Shown: positions 1-5,481 of the stretch, piece by piece
How positions within the stretch are numbered: the stretch's first letter is position 1
Layout of the letters: every line of letters begins with the position of its first letter
DNA from: an uncultured Bacillota bacterium
GTDB lineage: Bacteria > Bacillota > Clostridia > Peptostreptococcales > Anaerovoracaceae
Assembly: GCA_946631075.1 (NCBI GenBank)
Contig: CAMOZS010000100.1
Span: 1-6,358 of the forward strand
Direction of reading: 5' to 3'
Length of the DNA stretch: 6,358 nt
Made by a program: the position numbers and the translations under genes
Notes under the pieces: model-generated
What the model saw: the letters and a program-made list of their open reading frames with translations, nothing else
Told to the model about the DNA's origin: nothing
Databases searched by the model: none

Positions 1-40
1 GTACTACCTGACAAACAATATATATTTGGTTCCGGCCCGT
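1..40. other. Sequence downstream of the lipoprotein gene
   Basis: These 40 bases follow the lipoprotein stop. They hold another GGCCGGAA 8-mer (30-37, minus strand) followed by an AT-rich run with ATATATAT. No stem-loop plus T-run terminator, ribosome binding site or start codon of a next gene can be identified, so transcription may well continue off the left edge. Confidence 0.5.
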
Positions 41-1198
41 CTATTCTTCGACCATCTCGATCTTTACCTCATCGGTTTCCAGAGTCGAAATGTCTTTGTC
101 CTCGATGTCTTTTATGATCTTCCGGTTGCCGGACTTGATCTCTTCGAAGACCTTGTCGTAGGTCTCCTGTGTGAAGACTTCCATCCGTGCGTTGGTCATC
201 TCCAGTCCGATGCCTCCGTTCTCGGCGGAATAGTTCAGAATGGCGCCGCCATCAAAATTGTTCCGCTTATAATTCTTCAGGATATCGGTGATGGCCTTGC
301 CGGTCTCTTTTTTGGCGGATGTGATGACCGTCTCTGACTGGCTGCTCTGGTCGGCGTCGACTCCGATGACCTTGCCGCCGGCTGACTCAGCAGCCGCCAT
401 GATCGATTCTCCGATGGAACCTCCGCAGGCGAAGATCACCTGACATTTATTATCGCTGTACCAGTCATAGGCTTCAGACTCGATCTCATCGGACGCTTCG
501 AAAGTCCCAAGGTAGGTATAGCGGATCTGGATGTCGTTCTTCCCAAGTTCATTAGCAGCGGCAGCTGCGCCCTGGATGAATCCGTAGCCGTACCGCTTGA
601 CCGGCGGAAGCGCGTCGCCTCCCATGTATCCCAGTCTGGTGTATCCCTCGGTCACCGCCGCGTAGCCGGCCAGGTATCCGGCTTCCTGCTCGGCGAACAG
701 GACTCCTGTGGAATTACCCGCCGTCTTGTAATTGAATTTCTCGTCTCTGGGAACACCGTCGATCAGAACGAACTTCAGATCTCCATACTTGTCCTGAGCC
801 TCAAAGGCGGTCGTTTCCATCTGGCTTCCCGCCAGGATGATCAGCTTGGCTCCCTGCCGGCTTGCCTCACGGATGGCCTTCATATAGGATTCATCATCTG
901 AGGGATAATATTGGCAGGACAGGCCGTTTTCTTCGCAGAAGGTCTGCATGGCGGTCCAGGTCGACTGATTGAAGGACCCGTCGTTTACGCCGACCTCGTT
1001 GGTGATCAGGGCCAGCTCGTAGCTGGTCGGCTCCTCCGCGGCTTCCTCCTCCTGGCCGCATGCGCACAGGCAGGTCAGTCCCAGCGTCAGCGCTGCCGCA
1101 GCCAGAGCCAGCCGCAGCCCCCGACCGCGAGGTCTCGCTTCTGAAGCCCGAGGTCCCGATCTGGCAGCCCCCCGCGTCTTGTATTTCCGTTGAATCAT
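41..1198 (-). CDS. Bmp/PnrA-family ABC-transporter substrate-binding lipoprotein (nucleoside type)
   Basis: This is a 385-residue extracytoplasmic binding protein, expected to capture a nucleoside and deliver it to an ABC permease. The start is the ATG at 1198, 8 nt after AAGGAG (1207-1212); the open frame runs 23 codons further upstream only to a TTG without a ribosome binding site. A signal peptide has an unusually long Arg-rich n-region (residues 1-29), a hydrophobic stretch (30-44) and a lipobox LCAC, giving lipidated Cys47. An acidic linker follows, then the Bmp domain: ITNEVGVNDGSFNQSTW (65-81) is the family's N-terminal ligand-site motif, KRYGYGFIQG (201-210) and IFACGGSIGES (255-265) are typical internal blocks, and VIGVDADQ (277-284) is the usual late strand and loop. 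Length is normal for the family. It lies 78 nt after the pyrimidine-nucleoside phosphorylase gene, which supports a nucleoside ligand. Family known; ligand inferred. The ATPase and permease genes are not in the window. Confidence 0.95.
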   Translation of the reverse strand: MIQRKYKTRGAARSGPRASEARPRGRGLRLALAAAALTLGLTCLCACGQEEEAAEEPTSYELALITNEVGVNDGSFNQSTWTAMQTFCEENGLSCQYYPSDDESYMKAIREASRQGAKLIILAGSQMETTAFEAQDKYGDLKFVLIDGVPRDEKFNYKTAGNSTGVLFAEQEAGYLAGYAAVTEGYTRLGYMGGDALPPVKRYGYGFIQGAAAAANELGKNDIQIRYTYLGTFEASDEIESEAYDWYSDNKCQVIFACGGSIGESIMAAAESAGGKVIGVDADQSSQSETVITSAKKETGKAITDILKNYKRNNFDGGAILNYSAENGGIGLEMTNARMEVFTQETYDKVFEEIKSGNRKIIKDIEDKDISTLETDEVKIEMVEE

Positions 1199-1206
1199 AG
1201 GCCACT

Positions 1207-1212
1207 CTCCTT
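1207..1212 (-). promoter_or_regulatory. Shine-Dalgarno site of the lipoprotein gene
   Basis: AAGGAG on the minus strand, 8 nt before the ATG at 1198. It fixes the lipoprotein start and lies directly after the last GGCCGGA repeat, separated from it by an A-rich run. Confidence 0.85.
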
Positions 1213-1218
1213 TTATTT

Positions 1219-1269
1219 TTCCGGCCAAAAGTTTATTAATCCGGCCAAAGCTTATAATTCCGGCCAAAA
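1219..1269 (-). repeat. Three direct repeats TTTTGGCCGGAA in the phosphorylase-lipoprotein intergenic region
   Basis: Read on the minus strand, three copies of (C/T)TTTGGCCGGA followed by AT-rich sequence lie at 1258-1269 (TTTTGGCCGGAA), 1239-1250 (CTTTGGCCGGAT) and 1219-1230 (TTTTGGCCGGAA), so the copies start 19 and 20 nt apart. They fill most of the 78-nt gap between the phosphorylase stop and the lipoprotein ribosome binding site. The period is close to two helical turns, which would suit a protein bound in tandem on one DNA face. In RNA, UUUUGGCC of one copy can pair with GGCCGGAA of a later copy (8 pairs including two G-U), so alternative hairpins are also possible. I do not recognise the motif; its role as operator or RNA element is inference. 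Confidence 0.75.
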
Positions 1270-1276
1270 AGCCGTC

Positions 1277-2581
1277 TTATTCGATCACTGCGTGGATCAA
1301 CGGCGGCAGGGCCGGAGCCTCATCGCCGATCTGAACGGCTTTTTCCGCTTCGGCAGCCGCCAGGTCCAGTTTGTCCGCTTTGTCGCTGTAAAGCGTCATC
1401 AGCGCCTCTCCGGCCCGGATCTGGTCCCCGCACTTGTGGTGCAGCAGGATCCCGGCCCCGTGATCGATCGAATCCTCTTTTGTCTGCCGGCCGGCTCCCG
1501 TATGCTGGGAAGCAAGGCCGATGGTCATAGCGTCGATCCCGGCAATGAAACCATCCCGGGACGCGGTCACCGTCCTGGAAAGCCCGCTCAAAGGCAGCAG
1601 AGACAGGTCGTCCGCTACCGCAGGATCTCCCCCCTGACCGGACACGAATTCCCGGAACTTGGCAAGACCGGCTCCGCTCTCAAGAGCAGCCCCAGCCTTT
1701 GCGATACCTTCCTCGGGTGAGGACGCGCAGCCGCCCATGAATACCATCCGGCCGGCCAGCTCCACCGAAAGCTCCGTGATATCCGCAGGACCCTGGCCCC
1801 GCAGGACCTCGATGGCCTCCCGGACCTCCAGAGCGTTTCCGACCGCGTTACCCAAAGGCTGGCTCATGTCGGTGATCATGGCCATCATCTTCTTGCCGTC
1901 GGCCCGGCCGATATCGACCATCATCTCAGCCAGAGCCCGGGCATCCTCCTCGCTTTTCATGAAAGCCCCGCTGCCGCACTTGACGTCCAGCAGGATCCCG
2001 TCGGAGCCCGAAGCCAGCTTCTTGCTCATGATGCTGGACGTGATCAGACTCAGGTTTTCCACCGTCGCCGTCACGTCCCTCAGGGCGTAGATCTTCTTGT
2101 CCGCCGGCGCGATGTGGGCCGTCTGGCCGATCACGGAGATCCCGCAGCCCTCCACCTGAGCGAAGAATTCCTCCTCAGGCAGGCTGGTCTTAAATCCGGG
2201 GATCGCCTCCAGCTTGTCCACCGTCCCGCCGGTAAAGCCCAGCCCCCGGCCGCTCATCTTGGCCACCGGGACCCCGCAGGCCGCAGCCAGGGGACCTATG
2301 ATCAGGGTCGTCTTGTCGCCAACGCCCCCGGTGCTGTGCTTGTCGATCTTGAGCCCCGGGATCCGGGACAGGTCCGCCATATCGCCGGACACCTTCATCT
2401 CCTGGGTCAGCCAGACCGTTTCCTCCCGGCTCATGCCCTGAAAATACACCGCCATCAGGAAGGCGGACATCTGATAATCGGGGATGGACCCCTCGGTGAA
2501 TCCTTTCACCAGGTACCGGATCTCCTCCCGGCTCAGCTCCCCGCCGTCTCTTTTCTTTGTGATCAGTTCAACTGTGTTCAT
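1277..2581 (-). CDS. pdp: Pyrimidine-nucleoside phosphorylase (thymidine phosphorylase family)
   Basis: This cytosolic salvage enzyme of 434 residues splits uridine, thymidine or deoxyuridine with phosphate into base and (deoxy)ribose-1-phosphate. The start MNTVELITKK matches the N-terminus of Bacillus Pdp in register; the frame is open 22 codons further to a TTG, but that stretch (ending ASPRGPRAGRDE) does not resemble the family. An N-terminal helical domain (1-65) precedes the phosphate-binding block KHSTGGVGDK (81-90) and the family signature SGRGLGFTGGTVDKLE (110-125). By numbering, His82, Arg168 (YALRD), Ser183 and Lys187 (SSIMSKK) correspond to E. coli thymidine phosphorylase His85, Arg171, Ser186 and Lys190. 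The C-terminal PYNP_C domain covers about 340-420, including GAGRQTKED. All key residues are present, so it should be active; whether it also takes uridine cannot be read from sequence alone. It lies between a phosphoesterase and a nucleoside-type binding lipoprotein. Its ribosome binding site GGGAG (2589-2593) partly sits in a GC-rich hairpin. Confidence 0.97.
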   Translation of the reverse strand: MNTVELITKKRDGGELSREEIRYLVKGFTEGSIPDYQMSAFLMAVYFQGMSREETVWLTQEMKVSGDMADLSRIPGLKIDKHSTGGVGDKTTLIIGPLAAACGVPVAKMSGRGLGFTGGTVDKLEAIPGFKTSLPEEEFFAQVEGCGISVIGQTAHIAPADKKIYALRDVTATVENLSLITSSIMSKKLASGSDGILLDVKCGSGAFMKSEEDARALAEMMVDIGRADGKKMMAMITDMSQPLGNAVGNALEVREAIEVLRGQGPADITELSVELAGRMVFMGGCASSPEEGIAKAGAALESGAGLAKFREFVSGQGGDPAVADDLSLLPLSGLSRTVTASRDGFIAGIDAMTIGLASQHTGAGRQTKEDSIDHGAGILLHHKCGDQIRAGEALMTLYSDKADKLDLAAAEAEKAVQIGDEAPALPPLIHAVIE

Positions 2582-2590
2582 TTCATCTCT

Positions 2591-2610
2591 CCCGGCCCTC
2601 GGGCCCCGGG
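2591..2610 (-). promoter_or_regulatory. GC-rich hairpin overlapping the phosphorylase ribosome binding site
   Basis: In the 41-nt gap before the phosphorylase, GGCCC (2594-2598) pairs with GGGCC (2601-2605), and outer CCC (2591-2593) pairs with GGG (2608-2610) past a two-base bulge. On the mRNA the 3' arm includes the GGG of the ribosome binding site GGGAG (2589-2593), 7 nt from the ATG. No U-run follows, so it is not an intrinsic terminator. It could damp translation of the phosphorylase unless the leader is opened by ribosomes finishing the upstream gene. The pairing is seen; the regulatory effect is inference, and the innermost loop would be only 2-4 nt. Confidence 0.4.
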
Positions 2611-2622
2611 GACTCGCCCCTC

Positions 2623-3426
2623 CTACAGGATCTGCAAAGGCTGGCAATTCAGGTAGTCCAGCGATACCAGGTGATAGCGGATCCCGTGATATTCGCCTTT
2701 GATGGCGGACCGGAATCCGTCTTCCCCGTGGATGTGTCCGTAGTAGACGTCCTTGACGCCGTAATCCTCAAACAGCTGCTGAAAACCGGAGAACCGGCTT
2801 CCGTCGGATACGGGCGGATAGTGGAGCATGCCCAGGATCCGCGGCCCGGCTTGGACGGCTTCGGGGCCGCCCGGTCGGCCGTTTGCCTGGGGCTGGCCGT
2901 CCTGCCGGGCTTCCTCCCGGCCGCCCGTCTGCTCTTCGGCTGCCTGCTTCTTCGCATATGCGCTGACTGCGCTCTTCAGGGAGCTTTCCAGCCGGAGCAG
3001 CTCCCTCTTATAGATCTTCTCGTCCGCTTCGGTGAAATCCTCGTTGTCCGGAGTCAGCCATCCCCGGCTTCCGCAGATATAGACCCCCTCCGCCTCGTAG
3101 TGAGTGTTCTGGAGGAAGGTCATGTTTTCGTACATATTATTCAGCCGGGTGATCCCGGTCCACCAGAGATCGTGGTTGCCTTTGAGCAGGACCTTGCGTC
3201 CGGGCAGGGCTGCCACCCAGTCCAGATCCACCTTGGCGTCTTCCATCTTAAGGCCCCAGGAGATGTCTCCCGGTATGACCACAGTATCTTCCGGTCCGAT
3301 CTTGTCCCGCCAGGCCTGCTCCAGCCTTTGGGCGTGATTGAACCAGCGGGGACCGAAGACATCCATTGGCTTGTCCGACCCCGGAAAAAACGAAAGATGC
3401 AGATCTGAAACAACGAATATGCTCAT
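2623..3426 (-). CDS. Calcineurin-like metallophosphoesterase (COG1768-like)
   Basis: This is a 267-residue cytosolic dinuclear-metal phosphohydrolase with the complete metallophosphoesterase motif set: DLH (Asp8, His10), GDISWG (Asp54), GNHD (Asn84, His85), LHYPP (His202) and GHIH (His231, His233). The extra features WW after GNHD, SRGW (120-123) and LHYPP point to the family of predicted phosphohydrolases near COG1768, whose substrate is unknown to me. The ATG overlaps the rmuC stop by 4 nt (3423-3426) and follows AGAGG by 5 nt, so translation should be coupled to rmuC. Residues about 161-194 are a Gln/Glu/Gly/Pro/Arg-rich low-complexity segment between the GNHD and LHYPP halves; without it the protein would be near 233 residues, which I believe is nearer the family norm. 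Nuclease or phosphodiesterase activity would fit the neighbours but is inference. Confidence 0.92.
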   Translation of the reverse strand: MSIFVVSDLHLSFFPGSDKPMDVFGPRWFNHAQRLEQAWRDKIGPEDTVVIPGDISWGLKMEDAKVDLDWVAALPGRKVLLKGNHDLWWTGITRLNNMYENMTFLQNTHYEAEGVYICGSRGWLTPDNEDFTEADEKIYKRELLRLESSLKSAVSAYAKKQAAEEQTGGREEARQDGQPQANGRPGGPEAVQAGPRILGMLHYPPVSDGSRFSGFQQLFEDYGVKDVYYGHIHGEDGFRSAIKGEYHGIRYHLVSLDYLNCQPLQIL

Positions 3427-4454
3427 AAAAACCTCTGGTCAGACATCTCGTCCAGCTGGGAAAGCTCGGCCAGCGCTTTGCGGATCTGGCGGGTCCTGGG
3501 TCCGATCAGCTCGTCCAGGTCCTTCTCAGCCATCTGCAGATGTTTCTGTGTCTTTTCGATGGTCTCCTCGAATCTGGCAAATTCAGTGGAGACCCGGGAC
3601 AGGGTGTCCCAAACTTCCCCGGACCGCTCCGACAGCGCGATGGTGCGGAAGCCCATCCGGAAACTGTTCAGCATGGCCGCCATGGTCGACGGTCCCGCCA
3701 CATTCACCCGGTATTCGGTCTGCAGCATCGATGTCAGGTTCAGCCGGAGCACCTCCGCGTAAAGGCCCTCGAAAGGCAGGAACATGATGCCGAAATCCGT
3801 GGTCATGGGCGGCGAAATGTATTTGCGATGGATGTCGGAAGCCGCTTTGATGATGGCCCGCCGAAGCTGATCCCGGCAGGCCCGGATCTCTTTGGGATCC
3901 CCCAGCTCGTAGGCATCCATCAGGTTCATGTAGGCGTCCCCCGGGAATTTGGAGTCGATGGGTAAATAAACGATATTGCCCCCGTCTCCCGGAAAGCGGA
4001 TGGCGAATTCCACCCGCTCGGTCGTCCCGGTCACCGCTGCGTTCTCTTCATATTGTTCCGGGGCAAGCACATCCTCCAGGATGGCCCCCAGCTGCACCTC
4101 GCCCAGGATCCCCCGGCTCTTGACATTGGACAGGACCTTCTTCAGATCGTCCACGCCGGCGGACAGGTTCCTCATCTCTCCAAGGCTCCTGGAGACCTGG
4201 CGCAAAGCGCTGTTCATTTCCTGATTCAGATCGGACAGCCGCTGGCTCTGGACCTGGGCCGCCTCGGTCTGGGACCTGGCGATCATATCGCCCATATTGC
4301 GCACGCTGGCCTGGACCATGTCCACCGTATCCCGCCGGGACCGGTCAAGCTCCTCCCGGAGCCTGCGCTGGTTTATGGCCAGGAGCACGATCACGGCGAT
4401 CAGAGCGATCAGGATCAGTATGGTCAGGATGCTCCCGTTAATCAATGAATTCAT
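3423..4454 (-). CDS. rmuC: DNA recombination protein RmuC
   Basis: RmuC-family protein of 343 residues, named for E. coli rmuC, whose loss raises inversion at short inverted repeats; the domain is related to restriction-endonuclease-fold nucleases. An N-terminal hydrophobic segment (8-28) anchors it to the membrane, a charged helical and probably coiled-coil region follows (about 29-105), and the RmuC domain spans about 108-300. Conserved blocks are RGILGEVQLGAILED (114-128), LPIDSKFPGDAY (164-175), DFGIMFLPFEGLYAEVL (220-236) and VNVAGPSTMAAMLNSFRMGF (250-269). The start is uncertain: ATG at 4454 (chosen; GAGG lies 12 nt upstream and the hydrophobic segment then begins at residue 8) or tandem ATGs at 4475/4472 with no clear ribosome binding site. 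With 4454 the gene overlaps the upstream unknown gene by 17 nt in another frame, and it ends inside the ATGA shared with the phosphoesterase gene. It is shorter than proteobacterial RmuC mainly in the coiled-coil part. Confidence 0.95.
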   Translation of the reverse strand: MNSLINGSILTILILIALIAVIVLLAINQRRLREELDRSRRDTVDMVQASVRNMGDMIARSQTEAAQVQSQRLSDLNQEMNSALRQVSRSLGEMRNLSAGVDDLKKVLSNVKSRGILGEVQLGAILEDVLAPEQYEENAAVTGTTERVEFAIRFPGDGGNIVYLPIDSKFPGDAYMNLMDAYELGDPKEIRACRDQLRRAIIKAASDIHRKYISPPMTTDFGIMFLPFEGLYAEVLRLNLTSMLQTEYRVNVAGPSTMAAMLNSFRMGFRTIALSERSGEVWDTLSRVSTEFARFEETIEKTQKHLQMAEKDLDELIGPRTRQIRKALAELSQLDEMSDQRFL

Positions 4455-4917
4455 AGACGTCGTAATCCTCATCATCCAGGAAGTCGGTGTAGAGCAGGTC
4501 CAGCTCTTTGAGCTCCCGGTTCATGGCCTGATTATCTTCCTGGGTCTTGTAATAGACTTCCTTGTATTTACTGTAGGGCAGGTCCTTGCCCTGGGATTTG
4601 CCGTCCAGAGCGGTCTGCATCTGGATATAGGAATCGCAAAGGCGGCTGAACTGGCGGAAGCAGACTTCGGCCTGGCGGACCAGGTCCTTGGTCAGCTCGT
4701 CATCCTTCGGGATATCGCCCATGGGAAAACGGAGGCTGCTGGTGTTCTTCTTGCATTTGCGCAGCAGTTCGATGTTGCCCTTATAATCCTTCTTGCGGAA
4801 CATGGTCCGGAACTTGGAATCGTTGGCAATGCGAAGCTCCGCCTCTTTGAATTCATCGACGCATTCCACATAAAAACGGTCAATGGTCTTCTTGATCTTT
4901 TTCTTATATTCTTCCAT
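4438..4917 (-). CDS. Unrecognised 159-residue charged protein between recX and rmuC
   Basis: I do not recognise this protein. The ATG at 4917 follows GAGGAG (4927-4932) by 9 nt, a strong site that lies inside the last Glu codons of recX, and the gap to the recX stop is 6 nt. Its 3' end overlaps the rmuC start by 17 nt. Tight packing and a good ribosome binding site make it a real gene. It has no signal peptide or membrane segment. The N-terminal half is basic (KKKIKK at 5-10, FRKKDYKGN at 40-48, LLRKCKKN at 51-58), the middle is helical in appearance and rich in Gln and Tyr (about 78-143), and the last 15 residues form a strongly acidic tail, LDDEDYDVYEFID. Four cysteines (19, 55, 86, 94) are too scattered for a clear zinc motif. 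Context suggests a cytosolic partner of RmuC or RecX; a basic body with an acidic tail could bind DNA or a basic partner. Both ideas are inference. Confidence 0.85.
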   Translation of the reverse strand: MEEYKKKIKKTIDRFYVECVDEFKEAELRIANDSKFRTMFRKKDYKGNIELLRKCKKNTSSLRFPMGDIPKDDELTKDLVRQAEVCFRQFSRLCDSYIQMQTALDGKSQGKDLPYSKYKEVYYKTQEDNQAMNRELKELDLLYTDFLDDEDYDVYEFID

Positions 4918-4923
4918 GGCGCA

Positions 4924-5439
4924 TCACTCCTCTTCGTCTGCCCGTCCTTCTTCCATGGCCTCGTCCATGGCTTTCCGGGCGGTCCGGTATATGGTGTCGG
5001 CCCGAAAGCCTCTGGATGCAAGGCGCCGGGCGATCCGGGCCTTGACCTTCTCTCTCTCGTTATGATCCATGCCGCAAAGGTCCATCCCCTCCAGCATCTG
5101 CCTGGCCTGGTCCATGGCCAGCCGGTCTTCATCGGGCAGGTCCTCCATGCCGGCGACCGCGTCCTCGATGGTGTTTCGGTCCACCCCTTTCGCGGCCAGC
5201 TCCCGCCGGATCCGGTCCATTCCCCGGCCCCTCTGGACCATGGTCTCTATGTAAAGGCTGGAGTATTCCAGGTCATCCAGCAGCTTGTATTCTTCAAGCC
5301 GGTCGGCGCATGCCCTGATCTCCTCTTCGCCGAATCCCCTGTCCCGGAGATGGCGGCACAGCTCCTGCCTGGTCCTGGGTTTATAGGCCAGGTAGCGGGA
5401 GGCCCGGTCCATGCACTTGTCGCTGACTTCAGCAGTCAT
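4924..5439 (-). CDS. recX: Regulatory protein RecX
   Basis: RecX binds RecA filaments and modulates recombination and the SOS response. The 171-residue protein carries repeated three-helix RecX modules: DRASRYLAYKPRTRQELCRHLRDRGF (11-36, split here as DRASRYLAYKPRT and RQELCRHLRDRGF), then LLDDLEYSSLYIETMVQRG (53-71) with IRRELAAKGV (77-86), and a third, RIARRLASRGF (135-145). It ends in an acidic tail, ADEEE. Three in-frame starts exactly 21 nt apart are possible: ATG 5439 (chosen; GAGGA 7 nt upstream), GTG 5460 (GAGGAG 6 nt upstream) and GTG 5481 (weak AGGGG, overlapping the hydrolase gene by 11 nt). The two longer forms only add the repeated peptide VTAE(E/D)xx, which is not part of the RecX domain. 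No recA is in the window. The stop is 6 nt from the next gene, so translation is probably coupled. Confidence 0.92.
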   Translation of the reverse strand: MTAEVSDKCMDRASRYLAYKPRTRQELCRHLRDRGFGEEEIRACADRLEEYKLLDDLEYSSLYIETMVQRGRGMDRIRRELAAKGVDRNTIEDAVAGMEDLPDEDRLAMDQARQMLEGMDLCGMDHNEREKVKARIARRLASRGFRADTIYRTARKAMDEAMEEGRADEEE

Positions 5440-5481
5440 GGCTTGGTCCTCAGCAGTCACCCTGTGCTCCTCAGCAGTCAC
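5426..5481 (-). repeat. Three 21-nt-spaced repeats, each with a start codon, at the recX 5' end
   Basis: On the minus strand the 14-mer GTGACTGCTGAGGA occurs identically at 5468-5481 and 5447-5460, and a diverged copy, ATGACTGCTGAAGT, at 5426-5439. The period is exactly 21 nt, separated by 7-nt variable spacers. In the recX frame the copies encode VTAEEHR, VTAEDQA and MTAEVSD, and each begins with a start codon (GTG, GTG, ATG). The GAGGA of one copy is well placed (6-7 nt) as ribosome binding site for the next start. The first copy also holds the TGA stop of the upstream hydrolase gene (5471-5473). Confidence 0.85.

Noticed and set aside
1127..1138. A 12-bp palindrome GCGAGGTCTCGC inside the lipoprotein signal-peptide region
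   Set aside because: It is isolated, lies in coding sequence and has only a 2-nt centre; such palindromes are expected by chance in GC-rich DNA.
1199..1267. A 23-codon upstream extension of the lipoprotein gene from a TTG
   Set aside because: It would be translated from the repeat array, has no ribosome binding site, and would push the signal peptide further inward; the ATG at 1198 has a strong AAGGAG.
1219..1269. The three GGCCGGA repeats as a CRISPR array or plasmid iterons
   Set aside because: The units are about 12 bp with 7-9 bp AT-rich gaps, too short for CRISPR, and there is no replication initiator gene nearby.
1199..1276. A separate promoter for the lipoprotein gene in the intergenic gap
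   Set aside because: TATAAG and TAATAA occur on the minus strand, but no acceptable -35 box lies 16-18 nt upstream of either; the AT-rich runs alone do not support a call.
2591..2620. GC-rich hairpins between phosphoesterase and phosphorylase as an intrinsic terminator
   Set aside because: There is no U-run on either strand after the stems, and the next ATG follows within 10 nt of the hairpin.
2582..2647. A 22-codon upstream extension of the phosphorylase from a TTG
   Set aside because: It would overlap the phosphoesterase end, and its Gly/Pro/Arg-rich sequence does not match family N-termini, whereas MNTVELITKK aligns with Bacillus Pdp from residue 1.
2671..3408. A 245-codon plus-strand open frame opposite the phosphoesterase gene
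   Set aside because: The minus strand carries a complete metallophosphoesterase with every metal ligand; the antisense product resembles nothing and has no ribosome binding site that I can see.
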